Below are positions 54,197 through 64,000 of a DNA stretch of 64,000 bases, piece by piece (position 1 is the first letter of the stretch; each line of letters begins with the position of its first letter). The notes under the pieces were generated by a model. The model was given only the letters and a program-made list of their open reading frames with translations. It did not search any database and had not been told where the DNA came from. The DNA comes from Spizellomyces punctatus DAOM BR117 (taxonomy: Eukaryota > Chytridiomycota > Chytridiomycetes > Spizellomycetales > Spizellomycetaceae), in contig NW_015971542.1 of assembly GCF_000182565.1 (NCBI RefSeq), positions 889,736 through 953,735 of the forward strand, written 5' to 3'. The position numbers were made by a program, and so were the translations under genes.

Positions 54197-57100
54197 CTAC
54201 TTCCCTTCTCCTGACTTTAAAGAATTGTTTTGAAGGCGCTCCACGGCGGCAGCGCCCTCGTCTATACGACGGAATTGCCATGTCCAGCCGGCGTTATAAA
54301 GGAAGGGCCTCAAATCATATCGATTGTCGTCTGGCGAGTAAGGTGACATGTGATACGAGGGTGGCAAAATGGTGGTCTTGTGCCGATTGATGGAGTAGTA
54401 GAAGAAGAACGATTTCACTTTCTCAGCAATCTGGCCGAAAGGCAATGCTACAATGTTAGAGCGTCGATTTGGCGTCTTGCTCGCAGCCATCTTGAACAAT
54501 CATACCTCGGTTGGACGAAGACGATCACCCCATTCGTGAAGCAACTTAGAGAACATCCCGAAAGGCCCACATTTAGCCACTTTTCGCAATGTGCCGTACA
54601 CCGAGAGCTCCTCATAGGTCATCTTCATATCAACCTATGGCAAATTTAGTTCGGCATCTTTAAATGCATGTTGGGGCAAGTGCTATCTTACCTCGTCACC
54701 CTGGACGTACTCCTTGGTGATAGGTTCTAATTCAGCAGTCGGCGTAGCCTCTAGAAATCTTTGACGCCATTGAAGTTGTCTGTGAATCAAAGGTACGCAG
54801 ACGGTTATATACTTACTCTTCAAGGATATCTAGGCCGAGTTCAGTCTTGGCATATCCAAGGAATTTTCTCAAGTCGATTTTACTGATTCCCCCAATAGGA
54901 TTGATGTCAGCACTTGAACAGTCATACTTGGTGAAGTAGCCTCGGAGTCTTCATTTTCGAAGGTTACTGAAATTGCGCGCCAACAAATACTAGTGATCAG
55001 GCTTACGTTTCGTCGACATTGGCACTGCCGAGAACAAGTAGTGACCCAGGTCGGCCCCGTACCCACAGAAGCAGCTGAGCAAACATGTAAGCCAGAACCA
55101 TTCTTGATCGTGCCTGATGATGTAAATTATTTAGTCCAACCTGCTCTCCGTTTCAAGTGCAGTGTTGCAATCACCTGTATATTTTGTAGAGCTAAATTTT
55201 CCGTTTCACTTCCGCCATGTACCTTGAAAATAGGACGTTTTCCAGTCGCTGTCTGGAAAACTGCTAGAAAGCCAGACACAACAGAATCCATGTTGATGTC
55301 CAAGTGGTAGCTGCGATAGGAAGTTAGGAAATGCTGCGTTATGACGCTGACTGCACTGTTATACCTTCCCAGCTTGTCGGCAAGATGCTTCGCCCTGACC
55401 CGTGTCTCTTTGCTGGAATTTTCGGTTCCCATATAGCAAGTGTGAAAGATGCGCCTAAAGGAACGAGAGACGATGAGATTTCCGTTCCCTAAGCGAGATA
55501 TCTCCTTTAACGTTTCCTCACCCACTCAGTTCTCTTGGATCCTCGGGAATATAATCTGAGTTGGTTTCACCAACTAGTCTTCTGGCGTCCGCAATAACCT
55601 GCTGGTCTGCCATACAGTAATCAGCCAACTAGCTATATGTCTCTTGTCATCAGGAAGCTTACCTCCGTTTTGAGCAGCTTTGCAAACCAGGTCACACATT
55701 GAGTAAACAATGACAGCTGTAGAGCAACTGTCCAATCCGCCACTTAGAGGCAAAAAGAATCCCCCAGCCTTCGATCGGCGCAGATAATCCCATAGCCAGC
55801 ATGCAGGACCGAGCCTTCAGGATAACGTGAGTGGTGTGATGTGATGAATTACATGATGAATTACATTGCATATACCGAATTTCTTCCTGCGGTGTGTGGT
55901 ACCGCGGCGGGTGTGGTTTACTGGGCGGGCTTCTGATACCGTCTTTGAATATGTCGTGGGTTAAAGCAATATCCGCAAAGACTCGTGGGTATGCTGGGGC
56001 CTTCACCGCCTGAGAAGCGCGACTCGGTGCGTCCCCTCGGCGGGAGCGAACTTCTTCGATATCCATTGTTGCCGTGACAAGTTCCTGCAACGGAGAAAGT
56101 AAGCCAGTTGCCAGGCCAAGTTCAGGTCTGCTTCATACTTACGACATCCTTAAGAGAAAATTGTGTTCCCTGAGCCACGATCTCACCGTTCATGAGAATC
56201 AGCCCGCAGCCATCGTAATAAACGCGCTCTCCGTCACAGCCTTGCTGATTGGCGTAGAGATAGATACCTCCAGACTGTTACCGTCTTCGCATTAGATCAT
56301 TACCGTGCAAATGCCTGAGATCCACTTCTAGCACCTTTTGCGTAGCTCCTTGAATTAAGTTGATCCGCGTGTGTAACTTCCGAAACTCATGGTGTGAACC
56401 ACTACTGTTTGTAAAGATTTCGACTCCATCTAATGCTTGATGGGTGTGTGGACTGAAAGGGCGGTTGCTACCTTAGCTCTCCCCGGGCGCAGCATCTTAC
56501 TCAATATTAAATCAAATACCTGTCTGGTGTGAAGAGTTCTTCACAAAGCTCAGTTCCGAGGACAGTGCTAAACAAGGGAGTATGAAATCACTTGTTTTTG
56601 TGTAAGTACGAGCAGGCCAAAGATGGGTACATACTCTCTAGTCGAAATGACAGCATCTCCGAATGGAACAGTAAACTGTACATACCATCAAATCTAGCGC
56701 TAGCCGTCGTCGAATATAACTACTAAACGTACCTGGCCAGTGATTTCCTGAATGATACGGGGAAGATGAAAATCCTCCACCGTGCGGTACTTGCTCCATG
56801 ACGCAAACCAGCGCATTTCTCTGTAGTTTCCGTCATTGGCAAGGAACATCTTGGGCCTGATCAACAAGATCTTCGTGTTGAGGAACACTACCCGGCAGTT
56901 GTACTTGACGTCCTTGTGTACCACGGGCCTTTAGAAGGATAATAACATCATAAAAATGGTCAAGAGATCTTCTGCGGTGGTATCAATTGGTGACTATTAC
57001 GTACATTCCGACATCAATGAGCATGTCTCGGCAGATTTCTGAAGTCAAGAGCTTGGCAAGCACTTCCCATGAGTGCAAGTATGTATCGCCTGTAATTATT

Positions 57101-57476
57101 TTGTTCAATTTATCCTCCTCGAATTTGGAAGCTGACCGGGCTCAATCTACCTTCATAAAAGTGATCATTGCAGCCGTATCCGCTTACAATACAGGTTAGA
57201 CGGTTTAATATGGTAATGCCGGGTTCAGCTTTTGACCGAAAAAGAGAGGTGTACAGAATATCTTACGTGATTTCGAGCTCAGGTCCCAAGCGGTAACGGG
57301 CACCGGCGTCCTTTGCCAGCTTTATGCTCTCCAGAATGCGCTCGTAGTTGCCCTGAAAGTCGAGGGCCCATTGGTTCTGTTTGACGATATTCAACCTGTC
57401 AGTTTCCTCGCGTCGCAACAAGGATGGCAAGCAGCCTTACCAGGACACATGTCGCGAGGGTAACGAAATGTCCCAT
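54197..57476 (-). CDS. QNS1: glutamine-dependent NAD+ synthetase
   Basis: Nineteen exons give 719 residues, the family size: 57441..57476, 57267..57376, 57151..57182, 57005..57089, 56733..56928, 56635..56675, 56520..56567, 56335..56452, 56143..56274, 55876..56084, 55663..55814, 55522..55606, 55365..55454, 55175..55310, 55007..55113, 54817..54948, 54692..54779, 54506..54634, 54197..54430. The N-terminal glutaminase (nitrilase fold) has Glu45 (GPELEIT) and the nucleophile in [11 protein letters not shown]. The synthetase half has the PP-loop [10 protein letters not shown], then VLGSANVDE and [15 protein letters not shown], and ends [20 protein letters not shown]. It makes NAD+ from nicotinate adenine dinucleotide using glutamine-derived ammonia. 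One intron is just 37 nt (54780..54816). Confidence 0.95.
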
Positions 57477-57788
57477 TGCTCTTATGGCCTATTGCTGATT
57501 AAAACCAGATGTGTAGCGAAATCCAGGCCGTTACGTCAAGAAGGTCGCGCTCAATCCCCGATCGACCAGCTTTAGCATGGCTGTGGCAGGGTGTGGCTGG
57601 GTACTGGCAGTAGGCTCGCCTTTCGACTTGAGATCAGCTTCCCCACCACTCCCTTCTCCATCTTTTCCCCCAGGCTTGGCCGCATACCCACGGTATATTT
57701 TCGTCCTGCGAAGGTCCTGCCGTCCTTGTACACCCGCTTCTTCGTACTTTTGAAGCGCCCTCATTGGTCAGTTCGTTGCTCAAGTAGC
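57477..57788. promoter_or_regulatory. QNS1/ASCC2 divergent promoter
   Basis: About 310 bp between divergent start codons. It stays open in the plus frame (from 57591), so ATG 57789 was chosen because conserved ASCC2 sequence begins only after it. Confidence 0.4.
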
Positions 57789-60700
57789 ATGACATTGGAC
57801 GTGGGATCTCCTCTGCCTAAACAGGTGGTACATGCCTCTGCGGCCTATCCTGTCAAACTCTTGCCCCCGATTCCTGCAGGACCCAGGTTTTCGGAGGAAG
57901 AGCACTTGTTGCTCCTCGAAGGAATAACCCAAGAACTATCGACCCTTCTACGCCTTCCTTTTGCCATTTTCTGGAGCGCGGTTCTTCACCCACAATACCC
58001 TGCCTATTCAGTGTCGTGCTTTCTTGACGCTTATTTTCGGTTGCGTCCGAATGACCCAGCGCTGGCGCAAAAGGTCTTTTATCTAATATGTCGTCTAACA
58101 CTGGCACCAGAAGAAGCGGAAGCAGAGGAACGTCGGGAAGACGAGTTAGGATCAGCCGATGTGTCAGACGATGCAAAGGAGGCTCTCGAGTGGAGCATAG
58201 ATCTTTGGCCGGACATAGTATACACTAGCGGCCTCATTACATTGCCACGGCTGTTGGAAGTTGCGAGAGAGTTTGGCAATGCGAACACACCGGTACTACG
58301 GCATGCTTTCCAAACCGTTTTGCACGTACAGCAGAAGCTATTAAAGGATCTGAATGTAGCGGTGGACATGATTGTAGGATCTGTCCATATATTTCAGAAA
58401 AAGTATGGAAAGCTGTCCAAAAATGCTGGGAAGGGCAAGGGAAAGGGAAAAGGCAAGTTTGAGGAAGAAGCGCCACATTATAGAACGGGGGCAAATACGA
58501 GCAGTGATGATCCCAGGGTGGATGCGGGAACTGTGAATGGAGACGCCATGCCAATACAGAGTCCCTCAGCATCGATTGAGCAGACGTACGATGCTGATTT
58601 CCTGTATGACGCCATCCTAGACTTGCGCGCCTTCGTGTTGACAGGTGGAAGTACGGTCGCAAGGGTGGTTTTGTCGAACAAGGACTTTGTTCCCGCGTTG
58701 ACCGACATATACCAGGTGGCCAACATCTTTACAGGAGCTGATAATCACAATAGCGACATTACAGACGATGGGAAAGCGTCAGGGAACTGGGATTCAACAG
58801 CAATCATGGATGTGGAAGGAGCGCTATCCGATAACGATGTAGCCATTGCCAGCCGTGCACGACGCTTGAAGGGTGCTGTCGTTGTGCTGCTGGAGGCTAT
58901 AATACAAGTCGAGTTTCTAGAACCGATGAAGCTGGTGCCTACAGAGCCAGTTGACCTCAATCAAATATCCTTAGCAGACGTGCACAAGCGTGCGGAGTCC
59001 CTCTGTGATCTCGTTATGCAACTACTGGAATTATCACCTTTTGACGGGCCTGTCACATTCCTGTGCTCGGCCCCGTTATTGGTTGACCTAGAGGTAGACT
59101 TTGGTATCTGCGATCGGCTAAAACAAATTCGGGAACGGTATATGAAAGACGAGTCTGACGCGCGATTGGATTACCTTGTCGTTTCCTTGGAACATCTGTT
59201 GACCTTCAGTGCCAATGCGGAGGTGAAGCGCGTTATAGCAAATCGGAAACGAAAGCGAGTACAACAGCGCAAGGGCGAGGATAAAGTAGATGAAGCTGTA
59301 ATTGACGGCGCAAACGATGCAAATTTAGACGTATGTCGTTAGCTACGTCCACCGGTTCACCGGTTTGGGGTTGTTTACAAGGTTCATGGACTTTCCCTTG
59401 CGTAGTCAGAAGCAATCAACGAAGACTTTATCAAACGCACGTTGCTTATTTCGCAAATCCAAGATCTGTTTTCGGATCTAGGTGAGGGCTTCATAGAGGT
59501 AAGTAAGATCCCTTCCCAAGAACCGTGCTGTTCGACTGATGCAATCGTGTCTTCGTAGGCCTGCTTGATTGCTTTCAATGACGATGTCGAAATGGTCATA
59601 ATGAAGATACTCGAAAATGATTTGCCTGATTATGTGACCAAACTAGATCGCCAAATGCCGAGGTAATGTGATCCGTCCAGACACAGTCTTGGTAGTGTAT
59701 CTATAACAGATCTGGACCTTTCAGAACCGCGCCGATTACTGAACCTGTAAGCAGCGAAGCGGTGTCATCCGCCAATGCTTCAACGGAGGAATCTATTCCC
59801 AATGAGGAGGTGCCAGAAGAACCTAGTCTTCTCGCCACGCGTCGTAATGCCTTCGACGGTGATGAATTTGATGTCTTCAGCCGTGGGCATGTGGACTCTG
59901 AAAAAGTGATCTTTGGAAAAAAGGAGTGGGTACAATACAGTAATCGAGTCGGCTTAAACTAATTCTCGGGCTACAGGAGGACCAACGGAGTACTGAATGA
60001 CAAGTCGTTTGTGCAGGAACAGCGGGAGGCCATCCTGGCAGCTCAATACGACGATTACGACGACGAGTGAGTTCAACCTGACTGACATGCAATTGGCTAG
60101 TGTCATCTAATCACCTGGATTGAAACCAGGTACGACGATACATATGACGCAAGCGAGATCAAACTGGCTGGCACCATCGAGCTTCACCTCGTTGATGAGG
60201 AAGAAGGGGTGGTTGAAGACGGAAGGCCACGGCAGGCAGTGCCAGTGGACGAACCATCAGATCCATTTGCAAAGCATGAAGCCGAGCTCGTAGCGATATA
60301 CCAGAGTGATCGACAATTATTTGATAAATCCCAGCGGAAAAGCCCAAAGAGACTCGAGCTGAGGAAACGAACTGGATATTCGGATGAACAGCTGGAAGGC
60401 TGGTTCACCATGTTTGAACGAAATGTATGTAAAGTTCATTCTCCGAAGTCGACAGAACTAGATACTGACTTGAGGATACAGCCACGAAAGAACAGAATTT
60501 TAGAAAAATATGCATGGCGGGGTAACAGAGCTGGTGATGTAGAGGAGGCGCGCGGTGCGCCAGATCAGATTCGAAGTCCGCAACATGGAAATGGTTCATC
60601 AAACAACATAGATCGAGAGGAACGGGCAGGGCAAGGAGGAACAAGTACTGGAAATCGGGGGAGCGCTGGCGATTCTGTACAGGGAAAACGGGGTGCAGGT

Positions 60701-60850
60701 GTCGGGCGGGATGGAACAGGGTTTCCCCATGGCGCGCCCTTGGAACGACAACGGGCACGGAAGGAAAAGAACAAAGGGCGTGGGGCTAATCATAGCAGAA
60801 AAGACGGCCATGCGAGAAAATTGGGACGCGGCATGGGTGGGCCGTTGTAA
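57789..60850 (+). CDS. CUE3: ASCC2/Cue3 homologue (ribosome quality trigger complex)
   Basis: Exons 57789..59330, 59406..59498, 59559..59662, 59725..59925, 59977..60066, 60130..60424 and 60482..60850 encode 897 residues. The N-terminal helical domain (LRLPFAIFWSAVLHPQYPAY, CFLDAYFRLRP) is typical of ASCC2. A ubiquitin-binding CUE domain follows (ISQIQDLFSDLGEGFIEACL, IMKILENDLPDYV, about residues 525-575). Then come the conserved ARRNAFD-like stretch (TRRNAFDGDEFDVFSRG), the acidic YDDEYDDTYDASE and a Gly/Arg-rich basic tail. With the ASCC3/Slh1 helicase it splits collided, ubiquitinated ribosomes. The last intron (60425..60481, 57 nt) has no stop and could be retained in frame. Confidence 0.93.
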
Positions 60851-60941
60851 TTACTGAGAGTTGCAAGCACAAAGGAAGCGGAACGCATCAACGCGCTTGT
60901 GTATCCATTTTGTAAAATATAATCGCAATCAGCCTGTCGTT

Positions 60942-61515
60942 CTACAGTGTCGAGATGGAATTCAATGGAACCATATACTCGCTATCACGACGCCTAGTGC
61001 GTTGCCGGCGCGCAGCCATATACCGCCAAAGAAGGTCGCAAAACATTGCGGTAACTAGACCCGTACACATCCCGTAAAGGTTTGCCTAGTAGCACACATA
61101 TGTATAAAGATCTAGAGTCCAGATAGTTTGAGCCAATTTGCAACCTACCAATATGTCCTTTCCATCAAAGTTCCGATACGGTAGGAGTCCTTGAATGATT
61201 TCACTTCCACCGGCCAGAGTCAGCATACAGACTGCTGTCATTCCAGCATTTTTCAAGATTGTTGGAAATTCAAAAATAAAATACACAACAAGGGTCAAGA
61301 GTGCAAAACTCGTGAAATGAAGAAGTTTGTCATTATTGCGAAAAACTCTAGGTATGTATGGTGCGACAGACGAAGAAGGATTCTAAGATGCACTCCACAT
61401 GTTAGGGTTGTAAGATAGAACACACCTGAGAACGAACTGGCAATGCCCTCACCAAGCCCAGAATGGCAAGTACGCCCAAGAGGAAGATGCATAAAATGGC
61501 ACAACTGAAGCGCAT
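60942..61515 (-). CDS. VanZ-like small membrane protein
   Basis: Exons 61424..61515, 61149..61347 and 60942..61085 give 144 residues. TM segments: FSCAILCIFLLGVLAILGLV, then NNDKLLHFTSFALLTLVVYF, the AGMTAVCMLTLAGG region and LYGMCTGLVTAMFCDLLW. The VanZ-type core is DKLLHFTSF, GGSEIIQGLLPYRNFDGKDI, LANLYG. VanZ-like proteins occur in bacteria and fungi; the bacterial founder affects teicoplanin resistance, but the fungal role is unknown. The C-terminus is basic (ARRQRTRRRD). An upstream extension to 61650 exists but lacks VanZ features. It is divergent to ELP6 and convergent with ASCC2. Confidence 0.85.
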
Positions 61516-61710
61516 TGAATTGGGCCCTAACGGCCGCTGCTTCCAGACGTGCAACGCCTGCTCTACGGAAGCCAACAAAGAAGGATGGATGCCCGCATAC
61601 ACGCCGCAGCTGGAAAGCCGACAAGACAGGCGAACGGTTTCGTAAGCCATGACGCACGTGATACAGTTGCTTTGGAAGATCCAAGTGGAAATAGGTTGTC
61701 GATCTCGGCC

Positions 61711-62743
61711 ATGTTTCCATTACTTGACGCTGCACTGAATTGGTCTTCTACGCCCTCCCCTTCATCCTCGGTTGATCAGTCGGCTGGTCGCTTTGTTCTT
61801 ATAACCGATGTAGTCCGAGCAGATGGGTCATTCCTCCTGCACCACTTTATTGGCCGACATTTACGCATTGAGGAAGGGCCTGGGTGGAATGTGGTGCTTG
61901 TGGGACTAGCACAGGCATTCAATCACTATCTGCTAATTGGCAAGAAGCTGGTATAACGAGAAATCTGTATTGCTTCATGACTCTGAGTTTGACGCCACGA
62001 AATAATTGTAGGGTGTGAACCTCACGAGTTACGAGCGGAAGGGTCGTTTTGCCTTTCTGGACGGGCTATCCAATGTACGAGCCGCGTCTGGGCCGTTTGC
62101 TAATACAAATGCCAAAGGACCAACTTCCATACAACAATCAGCGAAGCGCTATCCTGATGTGCAAAACTTATTCGCAAACATATTAGCAGCCGTGTCATCA
62201 AGAGTTCAAGATGGGTCGAAACCCTGCATAGTTATCGACGATCTGACGATGTTGCTGTATTCTGGGGCACCATTAGTAGACCTTCTGACGTTCATAAGTA
62301 GCTTGAACGCATACGTCGGGCAGGTAAGAAAACTGCATTTCCGATCCGTTCGACAGCGGTGACTGCCCGGGGTATGTACCCATTCTCTTTTCTCCATAGC
62401 ATAACGGATGCTTGGTGGTTCTGGTACACAACGATACATCCAGCGGAGATGTAAGGCAAGCTGCGATGTGCAAGTCGCTCAGCCATCTGGCCGACTATGT
62501 CTTGGAGGTACAAGGGTTGGAGAGTGGAGCTACACAAGGGCTTCATGGTCAGGTATGAGCTATGTCAGAGTATATCCCTACCCTTGTAATCGACCTGATG
62601 ATTTTGCCTCTGTTGGTCAGCTCACATTGGGGCGAGGACCCCCGCTGAACGACACAAGCTTTTCTCCTCACGTGCTGCACTACAGATTGGCAGATGCTGG
62701 CGTACAATTCTTCAAGAAAGGATACTCTACCGGTGTTCTGTAA
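61711..62743 (+). CDS. ELP6: Elongator complex protein 6
   Basis: Exons 61711..61950, 62012..62323, 62400..62552 and 62621..62743 encode 275 residues, matching yeast Elp6. The RecA-like fold is recognisable: FVLITDVVRADGSFLLHHFI, VVLVGLAQAFNHYLLIGKKL, GRFAFLDGLSNVR and CIVIDDLTMLLYSGAPLVDL. As usual for Elp6 there is no Walker A lysine motif. With Elp4 and Elp5 it forms the ring that helps Elongator modify wobble uridines of tRNA. The start at MFPLLDAALNW follows family alignment; an upstream in-frame extension to 61549 is not conserved. Confidence 0.92.
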
Positions 62744-62817
62744 ATATCATGCCACTAGTTATTTGCACCCAATCATCCACCATCGGCGGTCATCATAATT
62801 TTGTTGAAAACAATCTA

Positions 62818-64000
62818 TTAAGGCTGAGATACGATCGAATCTCGTGACGCCTCGCTGCGTGCGGAAGAATACATGTTTGCTTCTGCATAGCACTCTGTGC
62901 AAACACGCACGCCGATATCTAATCGCGAGCATTTCCAACAAATGACCCGACCACATTGCCTGTGTGCAAAGGATGCACTTTCAGTCATGATCACGTTGGA
63001 TACCGTTTATCACGTGGTTAACGTTACCTGCAATGATGCTTTCGAATCATCATGCTGAATTTTGTTGTTTGACAGATCATGCAAACGGTAGCCTAGGTAT
63101 GGCGGTAAGGCATTGTGTGCAAAACGTTTGCAATATTGCCTGCACACATACCTCATGATCGGGTATCCATGGCACTGCCACCGACTCCACGCTGCTCACC
63201 GTGGACATACTGACTTTGCGATCCACGACAGTTCCCCTCTTGTTGCTTGCAAAGTCAACACCTTGCCAGAGTTTGAAAAGATTCCATTCAGATAGCGACG
63301 ATTGTGACGCGTTTGAATGCCTTCGTCGTCGTTGTCGCGCCTCCCATGCATGAGTTTCGGCTACTGCCCTTCGTGCAACCGCTATCCATTCGTCTCTCTT
63401 GGCGTTTGAGTCAAACCCAACGCGCAATGACTGGGTTGGCGTCTCTATATCCACCAACGCGTAATCTATATTTACCCAGATTTTAGAACAACAGTTTGTT
63501 GAAACAATAACGATCGCCTCCTCCTGCTTCCCTACCAGTATCATCAACGGCCATAACCTCCAAATCTGCCAACAACAGAATCGTCTGCCGATCATATGCA
63601 TTCGCAAGATGATCAGTCGCCACTTGCCCCAGTGGGGTACCGTATATTAGCATATCGCTTAAAAGGAAGAGCTATCGAAATTCATTCACATTAACAGAGG
63701 AGTACAGGTCGGAGGCGCAAATTTTATGGAACATACTCTTCGCGGTTCGCTATACCGCTCGTCGCCATCTATCCGAACTTTGTAAACCACATCGTCTCTA
63801 AGAAAGATACGTGTGCCTACCAGTGGCTTGAACCAATTCAGCAGTCAGATAAGTTCCTTTGGATATTTCTTTTCAAATTCTCCTCACCTTTCCTAGAAAG
63901 AAGAATTCGATTTCGGCGAGCTTATGTATGTTCTCAAATGTCTGAACAGGATTCGGAGGTCGGCGAAACACAGTTCGCACACTATATTCCGTTCTGTCCT
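62818..64000 (-). CDS. PH-FYVE protein, 3' part (FGD-like Rho-GEF candidate)
   Basis: Runs off the window at 64000, so the N-terminus is missing. Exons read so far: part near 63890..64000, about 63737..63815, 63536..63671, 63152..63465, 63028..63092 and 62818..62959. A PH domain is seen (LFLLSDMLIYGTPLG, TILLLADLEVMAVDD, VGFDSNAKRDEWIAVARRAV). A Ser-rich linker follows, then a full FYVE finger with WIPD, IRKHHCRQCGRVIC and VRVCTECY, which binds PtdIns3P on endosomes. The order PH then FYVE, with a preceding folded part (RTVFRRPPNPVQTFE, FLRDDVVYKVRID), fits FGD-type DH-PH-FYVE GEFs; the DH domain would lie outside the window. Convergent with ELP6, only 74 bp apart. Confidence 0.85.

Noticed and set aside
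54431-54505. Reading [17 protein letters not shown] as part of QNS1
   Set aside because: The stretch is stop-free but interrupts the conserved [14 protein letters not shown] junction; it fits a 75-nt intron with GTATGA and CAG ends.

Overview
This window is nuclear DNA from a fungus, most likely an early-diverging zoosporic (chytrid-like) lineage. It has densely packed genes, many short GT-AG introns (mostly 55-80 nt, some 37-50 nt), no operons, and frequent divergent gene pairs sharing 95-550 bp of upstream DNA. A fungal-type lysine gene (saccharopine reductase), a fungal riboflavin gene (RIB7), an alpha-arrestin with a C-terminal PPxY and a SAM-RA-kinase MAPKKK support a fungus. Genes usually lost in Dikarya (a PAC/TMEM206-like two-TM protein, an XRCC4 homologue with a clear coiled coil) argue for an early branch. 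The exact species cannot be read from the sequence.

Layout. 0-5 kb: a single-pass membrane protein gene, then a rearranged, repeat-bearing locus (1.9-3.8 kb) with a damaged gene and gene-poor DNA. 5-15 kb: alpha-arrestin (+), OPT transporter (-), the translation termination factor SUP35/eRF3 (-), and a glycine-rich RNA-binding protein (-). 15.9-20.4 kb: an RGS-domain protein with six degenerate 'KL-x-x-FFG' repeats, then an unidentified gene (-). 20.9-27.2 kb: ISU1 iron-sulfur scaffold (+), LYS9 (-), MAD1 checkpoint protein (+). 27.6-31.5 kb: a P2-type cation ATPase (-) whose predicted transcript adds an unusual soluble N-terminal domain. 32.7-38 kb: PAC-like channel candidate (+), an unidentified basic/acidic protein (-), a NIPA-like transporter (-). 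38.7-43.5 kb: tandem isoprenylcysteine methyltransferase units (one truncated), RIB7 (+), TPA1-like dioxygenase (-). 43.7-48.7 kb: a STE11/Byr2-type MAPKKK (+) carrying one copy of the same FFG motif as the RGS protein. 49-64 kb: small SET protein (-), XRCC4-like (+), PPP4R2/Psy4-like (-), LSM6 (+), NAD synthetase QNS1 (-), ASCC2/CUE3 (+), VanZ-like (-), ELP6 (+) and a PH-FYVE protein running off the end (-).

How the genes relate. Most are unrelated housekeeping genes, as expected of a eukaryotic chromosome. Links worth noting are translation quality (SUP35, TPA1-like, ASCC2/CUE3, ELP6), G-protein/pheromone-type signalling (RGS protein, MAPKKK, ICMT, arrestin), and genome stability (XRCC4, PPP4R2, MAD1). 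Exon coordinates were worked out by hand from splice sites, reading phase and family conservation; they were not tested with transcripts. I saw no tRNA, rRNA, CRISPR or intact transposon.
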